NCBI RefSeq assembly: GCF_014873765.1 | Contig: NZ_JADBGG010000025.1 | Coordinates: 1-64,000 of the forward strand | Direction of reading: 5' to 3' | Source: Desulfomicrobium macestii | Lineage (GTDB): Bacteria; Desulfobacterota; Desulfovibrionia; Desulfovibrionales; Desulfomicrobiaceae | DNA: 64,000 nt | Part shown: positions 48,099 through 57,696 of the stretch, piece by piece | How positions within the stretch are numbered: the first letter of the stretch is position 1 | Layout: every line of letters begins with the position of its first letter | Translations under genes and position numbers: made by a program | Notes under the pieces: generated by a model | The model's database searches: none | Seen by the model: the letters and a program-made list of their open reading frames with translations, nothing else | Told to the model about the DNA's origin: nothing

Positions 48099-50050
48099 TT
48101 CCAGCGATCCAGCCAGGATTGAAACATGAGCACATTCCATAGCAGATGTTGCCAATTCCTCGTGCCTGCGAGATGCTCCGCCCATTTTCTGCGTATCGGG
48201 ACCGGATCGAAATAGCCGTCTTGAGCAAGGCGTTGTTCACTGAGCAAATCACCGGCCCACTCCCGCAACGGGCCGCGCAGCCAAGCGTCCAGTGGTACGC
48301 CAAACCCCATCTTGGGTCGCTCGACCAAAGCCGAAGGGACATATCTGTGCAAAACCTGTCTTAAAGCCCATTTGCCTTGGCCGCAGCGAATCTTCATCTC
48401 CAACGGCAAACTCCAGGCAAACTCGGCAAGACGGTGATCCAGGAAGGGAACTCTAGTTTCCAGGCTCACCGCCATTGTCGCCCGGTCCAGCTTCACAAGA
48501 ATGTCATCGGGAAGATATGTCGTCAGATCTAGGTACATCATGAGATGCGCAAAATCCGGACACTCGGGCCACGCATCAGGGTCAGACACATGGGTTCGCG
48601 GTTCCCCCCCCCCAAGCACAACCTGCGCGGGGTCGTTCCAGTGAGTAACAAAATGGCGATACAATGATTCGAAATCTTGAGCATCCAGCACGCCAGCCAA
48701 CTTGTGAATCTTGTCTCCGGGGCTAGCGTGTCTGATTCGCGTTGGAAGCACATTCCCGAAAAAAGCAACAAACTGATTCCAGCGCCGAGGAGGAAGAGAT
48801 GTCAACAGCGTCGACAGAATCTTCCGCAATCGAAGCGGCACCCATCGCCCACGTCGCAATAGCCTCAGCCCCCAAAGATGTCGGTTATAACCACCAAAAA
48901 GTTCATCTCCACCATCGCCCGAAAGGGCGACGGTGACATGACGGCGAGCCAGTTGCGCGATCAGATAAGTCGGTATCTGGGATGAATCTGCGAAGGGTTC
49001 ATCATATATATCTGGAATAAGGGGAATGATTCGCCTAGCCTCTTCTGGAGCCACATAAAGCTCCGTATGATCGGTGCCAAGATGCTTGGAAACACGCAAA
49101 GCATGCTGCGCTTCATCATACCCACTTTCATGAAAACCAACAGTAAATGTTCGAACAGCGCTTGAAGACAAAGACTGCATGATCGCAACAACTGTAGATG
49201 AATCCACTCCGCCAGACAAAAAAGCACCTAAAGGCACATCGGCTACCATTTGGCCAGAAATGCTTTGACAAAGCAAACGCTGCAACTCGTTTACAGCCTC
49301 AATATCATTGCCGCAAAATTTATTCCTCAGGCCATTTGTGACGACTTGGCTGGCGGACCAATATGCCTTAACCTGACCACTCGCGACGTGCCCCGAACCG
49401 GGCGCTGAAAATTCCACCCAGGAACCGGGCGGAAGCTTCCGGATATTCTCGTAAATACTCCAGGGCGCAGGTACGCAATTGTGACGCATAAAAAGCGTCA
49501 ACGCCCGACGATCCACAGAGTTATTAAAACCGGGAAATGCTCTGATAGCCTTGAGTTCGGAAGCAAATACAAGTGACCTACCGACCCAGCCGTAATAAAG
49601 TGGCTTTTCTCCGCAGCGATCACGAGCCAGAAAAAGTTTGCGCGCCGCCCGATCCCACAATGCAAACGAAAACATACCCACGCTCTTTGAAAGCGCGCCT
49701 TCAATGCCCCAAACCTCGATTCCAGCGAGCAGCGTTTCGGTATCAGAGTGGCCGCGCCAAGTGGGCGAGTCCCCGAAACATTCCAATTCCGCGCGAAGCT
49801 CGCGATGGTTGTAAATTTCCCCGTTGAAAGCGACCACAAAACGCCCACGGGCCGAAATCATAGGCTGATGTCCCGCAGGAGAAAGATCCAGAATACTCAA
49901 ACGCCGATGCGAGAGCGCCAGTTCACCAACCTCGTCCACCCACACGCCGGAGTCGTCCGGGCCGCGATGAGCGAGGGCCAGAGCCATCGCCATGGCTTCT
50001 TGATGATGGCTTCCGCCATCCCTCGTCCAGAACCCGGCTATTCCGCACAT
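48095..50050 (-). CDS. asnB: Glutamine-hydrolysing asparagine synthase
   Basis: 651 aa. The N-terminal glutaminase begins at Cys2 ([11 protein letters not shown]) with the [12 protein letters not shown] segment, and the C-terminal synthase domain has the [16 protein letters not shown]-loop and [17 protein letters not shown]. AsnB-like amidotransferases occur in many O-antigen and exopolysaccharide loci, where they may amidate uronic acids or modify sugars; asparagine supply is the alternative. Start with GGAG eight bases upstream, overlapping the previous gene by 13 bp. It is embedded in the glycan operon, so a sugar-modifying role is plausible. Confidence 0.9.
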   Translation of the reverse strand: MCGIAGFWTRDGGSHHQEAMAMALALAHRGPDDSGVWVDEVGELALSHRRLSILDLSPAGHQPMISARGRFVVAFNGEIYNHRELRAELECFGDSPTWRGHSDTETLLAGIEVWGIEGALSKSVGMFSFALWDRAARKLFLARDRCGEKPLYYGWVGRSLVFASELKAIRAFPGFNNSVDRRALTLFMRHNCVPAPWSIYENIRKLPPGSWVEFSAPGSGHVASGQVKAYWSASQVVTNGLRNKFCGNDIEAVNELQRLLCQSISGQMVADVPLGAFLSGGVDSSTVVAIMQSLSSSAVRTFTVGFHESGYDEAQHALRVSKHLGTDHTELYVAPEEARRIIPLIPDIYDEPFADSSQIPTYLIAQLARRHVTVALSGDGGDELFGGYNRHLWGLRLLRRGRWVPLRLRKILSTLLTSLPPRRWNQFVAFFGNVLPTRIRHASPGDKIHKLAGVLDAQDFESLYRHFVTHWNDPAQVVLGGGEPRTHVSDPDAWPECPDFAHLMMYLDLTTYLPDDILVKLDRATMAVSLETRVPFLDHRLAEFAWSLPLEMKIRCGQGKWALRQVLHRYVPSALVERPKMGFGVPLDAWLRGPLREWAGDLLSEQRLAQDGYFDPVPIRRKWAEHLAGTRNWQHLLWNVLMFQSWLDRWK

Positions 50051-51000
50051 GCGCCCACTCCGGTCAGCTTGGTTGGCGCAGACTTGTGACGAAACTTCCG
50101 CGCCCTTTGGAGTACCGTGGCAGGCGTGAATTCAAGAATGGCAAGGCCAAGGCGAAGTCTTATGCTTCCAGCCGTTTGTGCCAAGCGTCTAATGGCGCGC
50201 AAGCCGGCAACGTCTCCAGACACCTTCATGCCGGCAGCGGTGAAAAAGGAAATTTTTTCGAACAAAAGACGGGCGGAGTCAATGTGTGCATGCGGCAACC
50301 CGTGCTCGCTAAGCATCTTTGCCAAGTACACCAACGAACCTGGCGGTTCCTGCTCCCGGAGATGGATGGAGCGATTGATGGCGTCGCGATGGTAAATTGC
50401 TGTACGAAATGGGGCGTGGGCCATGCCTGCGGTCAAAAAAAGCCTAGTCCAGAGAATGATGTCTTCACCCCTCCGAACCCCTGCGGGAAAGCCGCCCTCC
50501 GCCAAAGCCATCATTCTCGGCACGGCTGCGGTGGTCGAATTGACCAAGGACAAGCCAGCCGCAAATGAACCAAAAAAATCCTCCACAAGACAAAAGCCGT
50601 CATTTTCGGAAAAAGGTGAAGCAGGCTCAAAAAATTCTATACCGTCCCGGATGAAATGCATGGTGCTATAAAGGCCTTTATCTGGAAATGCTCTAAACAA
50701 CCTGACAAGCGTGTCCAGATGACTTGGGAGCCACTCATCGTCAGCATCCAAAAAAGCGATTAGATCCGTGCCAGCCTCGCTCATCCCCCTATTTCGAGCG
50801 GCGCTCACTCCTAGATTCTTTTGAGAAATCAGACGCAGTCCTTTCATCTCAAACAGTCTAACGATATCTCCGCCCCCATCCGTGGATCCATCATCCACAA
50901 CGATCACTTCGGCAGGCTCGTAAGTTTGCCGTTGAATGGATCTCAAAGCACGCTCTATATGCGCAGCTTTGTTATACAAGGGCACAACTACGGTAATCAT
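50038..51000 (-). CDS. GT2-family glycosyltransferase
   Basis: 320 aa from ATG 51000, overlapping the upstream stop (ATGA). GT-A motifs: [32 protein letters not shown] and [14 protein letters not shown] (DxD). The C-terminal third is basic and of unknown role. Its 3' end overlaps asnB by 13 bp. Donor and acceptor unknown. Confidence 0.88.
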   Translation of the reverse strand: MITVVVPLYNKAAHIERALRSIQRQTYEPAEVIVVDDGSTDGGGDIVRLFEMKGLRLISQKNLGVSAARNRGMSEAGTDLIAFLDADDEWLPSHLDTLVRLFRAFPDKGLYSTMHFIRDGIEFFEPASPFSENDGFCLVEDFFGSFAAGLSLVNSTTAAVPRMMALAEGGFPAGVRRGEDIILWTRLFLTAGMAHAPFRTAIYHRDAINRSIHLREQEPPGSLVYLAKMLSEHGLPHAHIDSARLLFEKISFFTAAGMKVSGDVAGLRAIRRLAQTAGSIRLRLGLAILEFTPATVLQRARKFRHKSAPTKLTGVGACAE

Positions 51001-51746
51001 GCCCGCCACACCTTGATACGAGACCAATTTTTAAGAATGCGCGCAACCAACAATATTAGCTGCAACAACAATCCGTGCCCTACTCGTACCTGAACACGAA
51101 AGCCCTCCACGAGTGTTCCAAGTATATCTTGCCCACTGAAACCTCCGTGATAATATTTCCCGGCAATGAAGGACTGTTCACACACTGTGGCACCGCCATG
51201 TATGGCTTCTAAAATAAAAAGTTGATCGGCTGCTATCGGAAATGATCGAGAGTAATACCCAAATCGTTCATGCAGAGAGCTACGAATGGCCAATCCCACA
51301 GCGTGACAGCCCACATGAGCAAATGGTCCGTATAACCACTCCCACTTTCTTTTGCGTACTCCGCAGATACGACCAGCCCCTTCGACGAGCGCGGTCACGA
51401 AATCTGCGTTAGTGCTTCTACATGCGACCTTGTATTGCGCTACGGCGTCTGGGAAAAACTCGTCGTCAGCGCCTATCACAATATAATAATCACTGTCCGC
51501 CATTCTTACACTCCGGTTGAGAGCATCATAAATTCCAAAGTCCGAACGCGTATCTACCGTCACATTTAAGCTCTTTGCTGCATCGCGCAGAAGCGCAAGT
51601 GTCTCATCAGTCGACCCACCATCAGCGACTATCCATATAAAATCCGGATCACTTTGGGACTTCAAGGAGTCTATAAGGCGAGGGAGATACTCGGCTGTAT
51701 TGAATGTTGCAGTTATGATTGCAAGGCGAACTGACGAGGCAAGCAT
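50997..51746 (-). CDS. GT2-family glycosyltransferase
   Basis: 249 aa: AIITATFNTAEYLPRLIDSL, ADGGSTDETLALLRD and VIGADDEFFPDA (DxD-like). It is the first intact gene downstream of the IS cluster at 51.8-54.7 kb. No promoter is obvious in the 57 bp before the element end, so transcription of this end of the glycan operon may depend on read-through from, or a promoter created by, the insertion sequences. Confidence 0.85.
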   Translation of the reverse strand: MLASSVRLAIITATFNTAEYLPRLIDSLKSQSDPDFIWIVADGGSTDETLALLRDAAKSLNVTVDTRSDFGIYDALNRSVRMADSDYYIVIGADDEFFPDAVAQYKVACRSTNADFVTALVEGAGRICGVRKRKWEWLYGPFAHVGCHAVGLAIRSSLHERFGYYSRSFPIAADQLFILEAIHGGATVCEQSFIAGKYYHGGFSGQDILGTLVEGFRVQVRVGHGLLLQLILLVARILKNWSRIKVWRA

Positions 51747-51862
51747 TGAGTGACTATATTCCTTGGCTATTTGGTTGAATCAAGCAAGATGTCATGATCA
51801 GAAAAGAGGTGCTCCCCAATCATTGGACAGGGGATCGCCGTTATTAAGCTTGAGATCTTTCG

Positions 51863-52653
51863 TCAGGCCGCCTTTTGCAGGTTGTCCCGGTAGAACTCAC
51901 CGGGAGTCTTATCCATCAGGCTAATATGAGGCCTGACCGAGTTATAGAACTTTAACCACTTGCCAACGCCGGCCCTGGCCCCCGAACCGGTCACGTAGGC
52001 GTTGAGGTACACGTTTTCGTATTCCAATGATCGCCAAAGTCGTTCGATGAAAACGTTATCCATCCAGCAGCCACGACCATCCATGGATATGGGAATCCCA
52101 TTCTCCTGCAGGACCTTAAAGAAGCCCTGGCTGGTTAACAGGCTGCTCTGATCAGTGTTGAAGATCTCTGGGGGGCCGTACTTATCCAGGGCCTCTTCAA
52201 GGGCAGCAACGCAAAAGTACGTAACCATGCTGTTAGAAAGCCGCCAAGACAGACCAGTCCGGCTATGCAAGTCCATGATCGCCACCAAGTACAGGAAGCC
52301 CTTACGCATAGAAATATACGCGATGATGGTGCACGAGACCTGACTACTTTTTTCAATCACGACATCACGTAATAAACAGGGATATTCCTAGTGCATGGGG
52401 TTTTGAATGCTGGCCCTAGACTTCTGATATGCCTCAATGAGTTAAGATAGCGACGCGTTTGCCTCACTCCAAAGAACGTCCACTTCATGAATATTCGATC
52501 TATCTCTTGTATCAGCATGAAAATACAAGAAAATTCTTCTTTTGCTTTGTAGTAGTACGTCGCTCGATTTAAACCAAGCAACATACACTAACGGTTAATA
52601 CTGAGCGCCGTGTACACTGGCTCAACCGTCTCTCGCCTGCGGGACGCACTTAA
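51863..52653 (-). pseudogene. IS3-family transposase OrfB (broken)
   Basis: The reading continues from the orfA end as LSASRRRETVEPVYTALSINR, then hits an in-frame TAG where a Gln is usual, then LLGLNRATYYYKAKEE. The DDE domain resumes in another frame from about 52360 (FLYLVAIMDLHSR ... EIFNTDQ ... FIERLWRSLEYENVYLNAY) to a normal C-terminus. Besides the stop and frameshift, the first catalytic Asp (usually CTDITYI) reads CTIIAYI. So the enzyme is inactive. Confidence 0.85.
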
Positions 52654-52931
52654 CGGACGCTGACTTTAACTAAAAAATCACGCTCCACCGTTAACTGGCC
52701 AATTTTAGCGTGCAGATTATGGAGTTGTTTCTCAGCGTTCACGTCTTTGCTCGTTTTTGCACCGGAAAAAATGTCGGCGACTTCGCTTTTGAGCTGCTTG
52801 AGCCATTTATTGATCAACGTTTGACGCACTCCATGTTCGGCACTGAGCTGCGCGATGGCTTGCTCTCCCGAAAGGCCCACGAGAGCGACTTTCGCTTTAA
52901 ACGCCGAGGCGTGATTTTTCCGTTTGGACAT
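52650..52931 (-). CDS. IS3-family transposase OrfA
   Basis: 93 aa (MSKRKNHASAFKAKVAL...), with the helix-turn-helix SGEQAIAQLSAEHGVRQTLINKWLKQ and a leucine-zipper-like coiled coil at the C-terminus (KQLHNLHAKIGQLTVERDFL). It normally makes OrfAB by frameshift with OrfB. The frame is intact but its partner is broken and an IS4 element sits 30 bp before its start, so it is probably nonfunctional. An in-frame ATG at 52943 is an alternative start. Confidence 0.75.
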   Translation of the reverse strand: MSKRKNHASAFKAKVALVGLSGEQAIAQLSAEHGVRQTLINKWLKQLKSEVADIFSGAKTSKDVNAEKQLHNLHAKIGQLTVERDFLVKVSVR

Positions 52932-52952
52932 GATGATTCTCATTGTGTGAGG

Positions 52953-52960
52953 TTAATCTA
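52953..52960. repeat. Target-site duplication, left copy (TTAATCTA)
   Basis: The 8-bp TTAATCTA directly abuts the left inverted repeat of the IS4-family element and is repeated exactly at 54505-54512. Confidence 0.85.
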
Positions 52961-54504
52961 CTCGACTTTCGGGGTTGTTAGTAAAGTCGCTGAAACAGAA
53001 ATCTATCGAGAATAATTAGATATTTTGATTAAGGGGATCCTCCTTCTGTAGTAGTTCTTTTGTTACCACACAACAGAACACAAAAAAAGGATTCCCGCAT
53101 GCAAACTACAAATAATGCCATCGATTTGCAACTCATTAAAAACGAATGTGAGAGCAGAATCGATTCGTTTTTCAGTCAGTTCGGAATTGCGACTATTGCG
53201 CGAAATTCAAGCATTAAGAAAGCAAGAGGATATTCTGCTTTGACTATTCTTCTGAACATCTTTGTTCTTCCGTTTATCGGAAAGAATATCTATCGAAGCA
53301 TCGTCATCAATCCAAAAAGCGATGTCGGAAAAGATGCCATCTATGAGTTCATGCGCTCAAGCAATTTTGGTTGGAGACGATTCTTGCTCAAACTGGCCTT
53401 TGGCGTTCATGAATTCATAGACGGGTTGACCAGCAAAGATCGCGAATCCGTGCTTATTCTCGACGATTCCACCATTGAGCGTCCCAGATCAAAGAAGGTT
53501 GAACTGTTGGCAAAGGTTCACGACCATACGACCGGGCGATTCCTCAAAGGCTTCAAGTTGCTCACGCTGGCCTGGTCCGATGGATCAACCCTTTTACCTC
53601 TGGACTTTGCGCTACGCTCTTCCGCGAACAAAAAGCAACGATACCAGGAAGTTTCCAAAGACCTTGATAAAAGATCATGCGGTGCGCGGCGGCGTCAGGA
53701 GGCAGTGACCAAATCGACAGAACTGGTTGAGCCCATGATTGTGCGTGCACTGAAGGCCGGTATCAAGGCCAAGTACCTGCTCATGGACAGTTGGTTCGCC
53801 ATGCCCACCCTGATCTCCGATGTGTGCAAGCACATCCCCGTCATCTGCATGGTCAAACGCACGCCCAAGATCCACTACATCTTCGAAGGACAGAAGATGG
53901 ACGTGACGCAGATTTACAGCCAGATCCGCAAACGTCGAGGCAGAGCCAAGATCCTTGCCAATGCCCAAGTCGAGTTCAAGGATGGCCTCAAAGCCAAGCT
54001 CGTCTTCGTACGAAACAAGCACAAGAGAGACTGGCTGGCCTTGCTTACCACGAACGTCACCCTTGCCGATGAAGACGTAGTCCGCATTTACGGCAAGCGC
54101 TGGGACATCGAGGTATTCTTCCGCACGGCCAAGCAGCATCTGGAACTGGAGAAAGGCTGCCAAAGCCGGGACTTCGATGCCCTCATCGCCCACACGACCA
54201 TCGTGATGACCAGATACATCTTTCTCAGCATCGAGAAACGCAGGACGGAAGATCCAAGAACCCTCGGCCTGCTGTTTCATCGTTGCTGTGAGGAGGCCGA
54301 GGACTGCAATCTCGTCAAGGCACTGTGCCAAATCCTAGGCATCACCTTGGAAAACCTAAAGAAACTTGGCGAAGCTCAGAGCCAGGCAGAGCGCATACTG
54401 CTTAAGGCTTTTCAAGAAGGAATGCGTAGTTTGGGGCACAATTTCGATTATATTTTCAATGAACAAAGGTTGTTAGCTGCTAATGGCTAACCCCGAAAGT
54501 CGAG
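52961..54504 (+). mobile_element. Intact IS4-family insertion sequence (1544 bp)
   Basis: Perfect 16-bp terminal inverted repeats, CTCGACTTTCGGGGTT at 52961-52976 and its complement at 54489-54504, flank a single full transposase gene. Eight-base target duplications lie on both sides. The intact ends, duplication and open reading frame point to a recent insertion into the old IS3 element. Confidence 0.9.
53099..54490 (+). CDS. IS4-family transposase
   Basis: 463 aa. DDE motifs are visible: first Asp in VLILDDSTIERP, second in KYLLMDSWFAMPTL, and the IS4 YREK-like region around IYGKRWDIEVFFRTAKQHLELEKG with the catalytic Glu. The start at 53099 (MQTTNNAID) is preferred over the ATG at 53060. 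The gene's last codons lie inside the right inverted repeat. Nothing suggests it is broken. Confidence 0.9.
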   Translation: MQTTNNAIDLQLIKNECESRIDSFFSQFGIATIARNSSIKKARGYSALTILLNIFVLPFIGKNIYRSIVINPKSDVGKDAIYEFMRSSNFGWRRFLLKLAFGVHEFIDGLTSKDRESVLILDDSTIERPRSKKVELLAKVHDHTTGRFLKGFKLLTLAWSDGSTLLPLDFALRSSANKKQRYQEVSKDLDKRSCGARRRQEAVTKSTELVEPMIVRALKAGIKAKYLLMDSWFAMPTLISDVCKHIPVICMVKRTPKIHYIFEGQKMDVTQIYSQIRKRRGRAKILANAQVEFKDGLKAKLVFVRNKHKRDWLALLTTNVTLADEDVVRIYGKRWDIEVFFRTAKQHLELEKGCQSRDFDALIAHTTIVMTRYIFLSIEKRRTEDPRTLGLLFHRCCEEAEDCNLVKALCQILGITLENLKKLGEAQSQAERILLKAFQEGMRSLGHNFDYIFNEQRLLAANG

Positions 54505-54512
54505 TTAATCTA
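54505..54512. repeat. Target-site duplication, right copy (TTAATCTA)
   Basis: Exact match to 52953-52960, directly after the right inverted repeat of the IS4-family element. Confidence 0.85.
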
Positions 54513-54555
54513 TCATACCTGCCCAAATTTTGGGGAGCACCTCTTTCCCAACCAT

Positions 54556-54684
54556 TCAGCTTTTTCCGTACTGCCGACAGAAGTGTTCAGGCGTCATGTT
54601 GTTAAGACTTTAAGGCGGACGAGCGGGACCGTTGTGCCACCTCCATTCCCCAATCACAATCCGAGCCTCGACCCGACACAGTAA
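54556..54684 (-). pseudogene. C-terminal remnant of a second IS3-type transposase
   Basis: On the minus strand the frame reads EARIVIGEWRWHNGPARPP, a stop, then SLNNMTPEHFCRQYGKS and a stop. This is the usual end of IS3-type integrase-like transposases (WR..YN..RPHSSL.NMTP.EF). It is a different sequence from the OrfB at 51.9 kb and lies 10 bp beyond that element's right end. Confidence 0.7.
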
Positions 54685-54696
54685 TCGTTACATCAC

Positions 54697-55647
54697 TCAA
54701 GACCGAACAGCTCCACACATATTAGCTATAACACCGTCGACATCGACCGCATGACACCAGCCCAGAATCTTCCGCGCCTTTTCCGGATTAGCTCTTCCTT
54801 CCATAATATCTGCAGGACGGAATAATGATGGATCAACTTCAACGTAATCTTTCCAGTCTAGACCAAAATAAGCAAAAGCTTTTTCTGTGAAATACTCCAA
54901 AGAAACAGTGCGCCCTGTAGCGATCACATAGTCATCAGCAACATCTGTATTTAACATGCGCCACATCGCCTCAACATAATCTGGCGCCCAACCCCAATCT
55001 CGCTTAATAGCAACATTTCCTAACTCTAGCTTTTCCTGACAACCTTGAGCTATACGTGCTGCTGCTTGAATAATTTTTTGTGTCACAAATCTATTTAGAC
55101 GCAATGGCGACTCATGATTAAACAATATTCCAGTACAAGCAAATATATTGTAAGCCTCTCTGTAATTATGAACTAACCAATGAGCCGAAGCCTTCGCAAC
55201 CGCATAAGGACTGCGCGGACAAAATGTAGTCGTTTCGCAGGCGGGCGTTGCACCGGTATCTCCAAAGCACTCACTGGACCCAGCGTTGTAAAAACGTATT
55301 GGCTTGTCGACAAAACGAATCGCTTCTAGCAAAGTCAGCGTAGCTCCAGCTATGCTGTCCATCGTTTCAACCGGTTGATCGAACGATAGCCCCACTGAAC
55401 TTTGCCCCGCAAGATTATAAACTTCATCCGGTGCATGCCGTTTAAAGGTATACAGCACACTGCGAAAATCATTGATAGCCATCGATACGGTTTCAACTTG
55501 ATCTAAAATTCCTAGTGTTCTCAAATTGCCAAAAGATGCGACCATTGAATCTCGCGACGTACCTACCACATCATAACCTTTCTCAAGGAGAAAACGCGCC
55601 AAATAAGCACCATCCTGACCACCAACACCACAAATCAAGGCTTTCAT
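54697..55647 (-). CDS. gmd: GDP-mannose 4,6-dehydratase-like SDR enzyme
   Basis: 316 aa. It starts MKALICGVGGQDGAYLARFLL with the glycine-rich loop, then NLAGQSSVGLSFDQP, NAGSSECFGDTG, SPYAVAKASAHW (YxxxK) and KRDWGWAPDYVEAMW. The order and motifs are those of GDP-mannose 4,6-dehydratases, which make GDP-4-keto-6-deoxymannose for rhamnose, fucose or related sugars. It is shorter than many Gmd proteins (about 345 aa). No GDP-fucose synthase or reductase is next to it, so the final sugar is open. It overlaps the upstream transferase by 4 bp and is AT-rich. Confidence 0.82.
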   Translation of the reverse strand: MKALICGVGGQDGAYLARFLLEKGYDVVGTSRDSMVASFGNLRTLGILDQVETVSMAINDFRSVLYTFKRHAPDEVYNLAGQSSVGLSFDQPVETMDSIAGATLTLLEAIRFVDKPIRFYNAGSSECFGDTGATPACETTTFCPRSPYAVAKASAHWLVHNYREAYNIFACTGILFNHESPLRLNRFVTQKIIQAAARIAQGCQEKLELGNVAIKRDWGWAPDYVEAMWRMLNTDVADDYVIATGRTVSLEYFTEKAFAYFGLDWKDYVEVDPSLFRPADIMEGRANPEKARKILGWCHAVDVDGVIANMCGAVRS

Positions 55648-56744
55648 GATAGCACCCGACGGTAAACATCCAATGTTTCCAGAGCACAGCGATCCCAAGC
55701 GAACAATTTAACTCTTTCTTTTCCACGACCTATTAAGTCATTTCGAACCGAATTATCAAAAACTACACGCTCAATTGCGTCCTGAATAGACTCAACATCA
55801 TATGGATCAAACATTCCAGCGGCATCTCCTACAACTTCAGGAATTGAACTTATATTGCTGCAAATTACCGGACAATCATAAACCATTGCTTCGAGAGGGG
55901 GCAAACCAAAGCCTTCGTATAAAGATGGATAGATTAGCGCACTTGCGTTTTGATATAAGCTAGCTAACACCTGATCATTACTGGAAATTTGTGATATTTT
56001 TTTCTCTGACAGGCCTTTCCGTGATAAAAATTCCCTCTCACTTTTACTGAACTCTCCTCCGCCAAAACAAATTATATTGAAATGCTGAACTAATTTTTTC
56101 GAAGATACAAATGCAGTAATAAACTTATCGAAATTTTTGTATCCACCTCGCGAACCAACATAAAGCAAATAGGCATCGGCATCCATTTTCAAAGAAGAAA
56201 TATCTTTTAGCATCACAACTGAATTTTCGATACCTAAGTATACTACGGAAATTTTAGACTCATCAACTTTAAAATACTCTATCAAATCATTTTTTGTCTG
56301 CTCAGATATGCAAATGACATGGCTAGCCCTCTCTACAGCCTTTCGCTTCAACTCAGAAGTTCTATCCGAACTGCTAAACAAATCTGGAAATATCTCATGA
56401 ATCATATCATACACTGTCAGCACATTATTTTTTTGCGCAATCGAATTAAAAGTATAATAAGTCTCATGCACTATATCAGGCTTCCATTTTAACACATATT
56501 TTTTTGATAAATAATTATTTATTTCTTTTATAATTCGATGTGTTTTTGGAGGAAAAGAGTTGAAATAATGGTTTATTAAAAAATCCCTGATCGACTCATT
56601 CAAAAAAGCATTTTTATGTAACGGAGCAAAAACGCAAACATCTTCTCCTGCACCGATCATTGCATTAGCTATTTTAACAAAATAGCGTGAAATACCGCCA
56701 TATTTTTGCACTGAAAATATTTGATGATCGAACATAATTCGCAT
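55644..56744 (-). CDS. GT4-family glycosyltransferase
   Basis: 366 aa. HQIFSVQKYGGISRYFVKI at the acceptor side, YDMIHEIFPDLF, LLYVGSRGGYKNFDKFI opening the donor domain, and PSLYEGFGLPPLEAMVYDCPVICS with the E(x7)E pair. This resembles mannosyltransferases of the WbdB type, which fits the downstream GDP-mannose dehydratase. AT-rich, with many AAA and ATA codons. Confidence 0.87.
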   Translation of the reverse strand: MRIMFDHQIFSVQKYGGISRYFVKIANAMIGAGEDVCVFAPLHKNAFLNESIRDFLINHYFNSFPPKTHRIIKEINNYLSKKYVLKWKPDIVHETYYTFNSIAQKNNVLTVYDMIHEIFPDLFSSSDRTSELKRKAVERASHVICISEQTKNDLIEYFKVDESKISVVYLGIENSVVMLKDISSLKMDADAYLLYVGSRGGYKNFDKFITAFVSSKKLVQHFNIICFGGGEFSKSEREFLSRKGLSEKKISQISSNDQVLASLYQNASALIYPSLYEGFGLPPLEAMVYDCPVICSNISSIPEVVGDAAGMFDPYDVESIQDAIERVVFDNSVRNDLIGRGKERVKLFAWDRCALETLDVYRRVLS

Positions 56745-56760
56745 TTTAAATAGCCCTAAG

Positions 56761-57594
56761 TTAAAACTTAAATTTAATCTGACAAAACACAGAAGCCTTT
56801 ACTGCCAGCATATTTAACTTGAATAAATCTTTAAAAATTTTAATTTTTACAAAAAAAGAACAACCGGAACAAATCAAAACAACTGATTTAATAAGATCGA
56901 TGAAGGGAATAACGTAATGAATAGAACTCTGCCTGTAGTGCTTCAATATTTTACCAGAATTACTAAAACCCGATCTACCTAATACAAGATACCCTTGATT
57001 AAGTCGCATTGTCTTTCCCTCAGAAATAACTCCTAAAACAATAGCCCAGTCAGAACCCAAAAAGTCATGCTTTAAAAATATATTTTTTTTTAAAATGCTT
57101 GATCTAAACAGCGAGTAAAACCGACCATTCGCATGCCAATATCCAAAAAAATTTGAAATTCGAGCAGATTTTGCACCCTCTAATGCTCCATCACCCATTC
57201 TTTCTTGATCGAACGATCTACCCTCATATCTAGTTGGACTTGTAGATGCGACATATTCCAGATTGCGATCCAAAAAATAACAATTCAACTCTAAATAGTC
57301 TAATGATCGAATGTCATCACATGCATTCCACATAAAATATTCGCCTACAGATTCAAAAAGTACAAAATTAAAGTTTGCTAAAGCTCCTCGGTTTTCTGGC
57401 CACCGTACATATCGAATACGTTTATCTCTGGCTGCATACTCGCGACAAATCAACTCGGTCCCGTCCGTCGAAGCATTGTCAGAAATAATCAACTCAAAAT
57501 CTGTGAAAGTTTGCTCCAACAAGGATTCTAGCGCCTCACGTATAAATTTTGCACCGTTATAAACCGGCATGCCAATGCTGACTCGGGGAGGCAT
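56761..57594 (-). CDS. GT2-family glycosyltransferase
   Basis: 277 aa from ATG 57594 (MPPRVSIGMPVYNGAKFIREAL), with GGAAG upstream; an in-frame ATG at 57609 is also possible. Further motifs are IISDNASTDGTELICREY and MWNACDDIRS (DxD-like). Lies 16 bp before the next transferase. AT-rich in its C-terminal half. Confidence 0.85.
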   Translation of the reverse strand: MPPRVSIGMPVYNGAKFIREALESLLEQTFTDFELIISDNASTDGTELICREYAARDKRIRYVRWPENRGALANFNFVLFESVGEYFMWNACDDIRSLDYLELNCYFLDRNLEYVASTSPTRYEGRSFDQERMGDGALEGAKSARISNFFGYWHANGRFYSLFRSSILKKNIFLKHDFLGSDWAIVLGVISEGKTMRLNQGYLVLGRSGFSNSGKILKHYRQSSIHYVIPFIDLIKSVVLICSGCSFFVKIKIFKDLFKLNMLAVKASVFCQIKFKF

Positions 57595-57696
57595 TGTTGT
57601 TTCTTCCATAATCTTCCATAATATTCTGGGGTTATTCGAGTTTGATGCGAAATTAACCAACCTCAATCAGCTTAGATAGTCGATCCTGAAAAATTT

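Larger units (their letters stand above)
51803..54546 (-). mobile_element. Decayed IS3-family element, split by an IS4-family insertion
   Basis: The two ends carry a 17-bp perfect inverted repeat (AAAGAGGTGCTCCCCAA, 51803-51819, and its complement at 54530-54546), extending imperfectly to about 28 bp. Between them are an orfA and a broken orfB on the minus strand. Without the nested 1.55-kb element it would be about 1.2 kb, normal for IS3. No clear target duplication is seen at the ends. Confidence 0.8.

Noticed and set aside
51786-51802. Target duplication for the IS3-family element
   Set aside because: Flanks of the two terminal repeats (left CAG/AGA, right CCC) do not match; any duplication has been lost or the ends are slightly misplaced.
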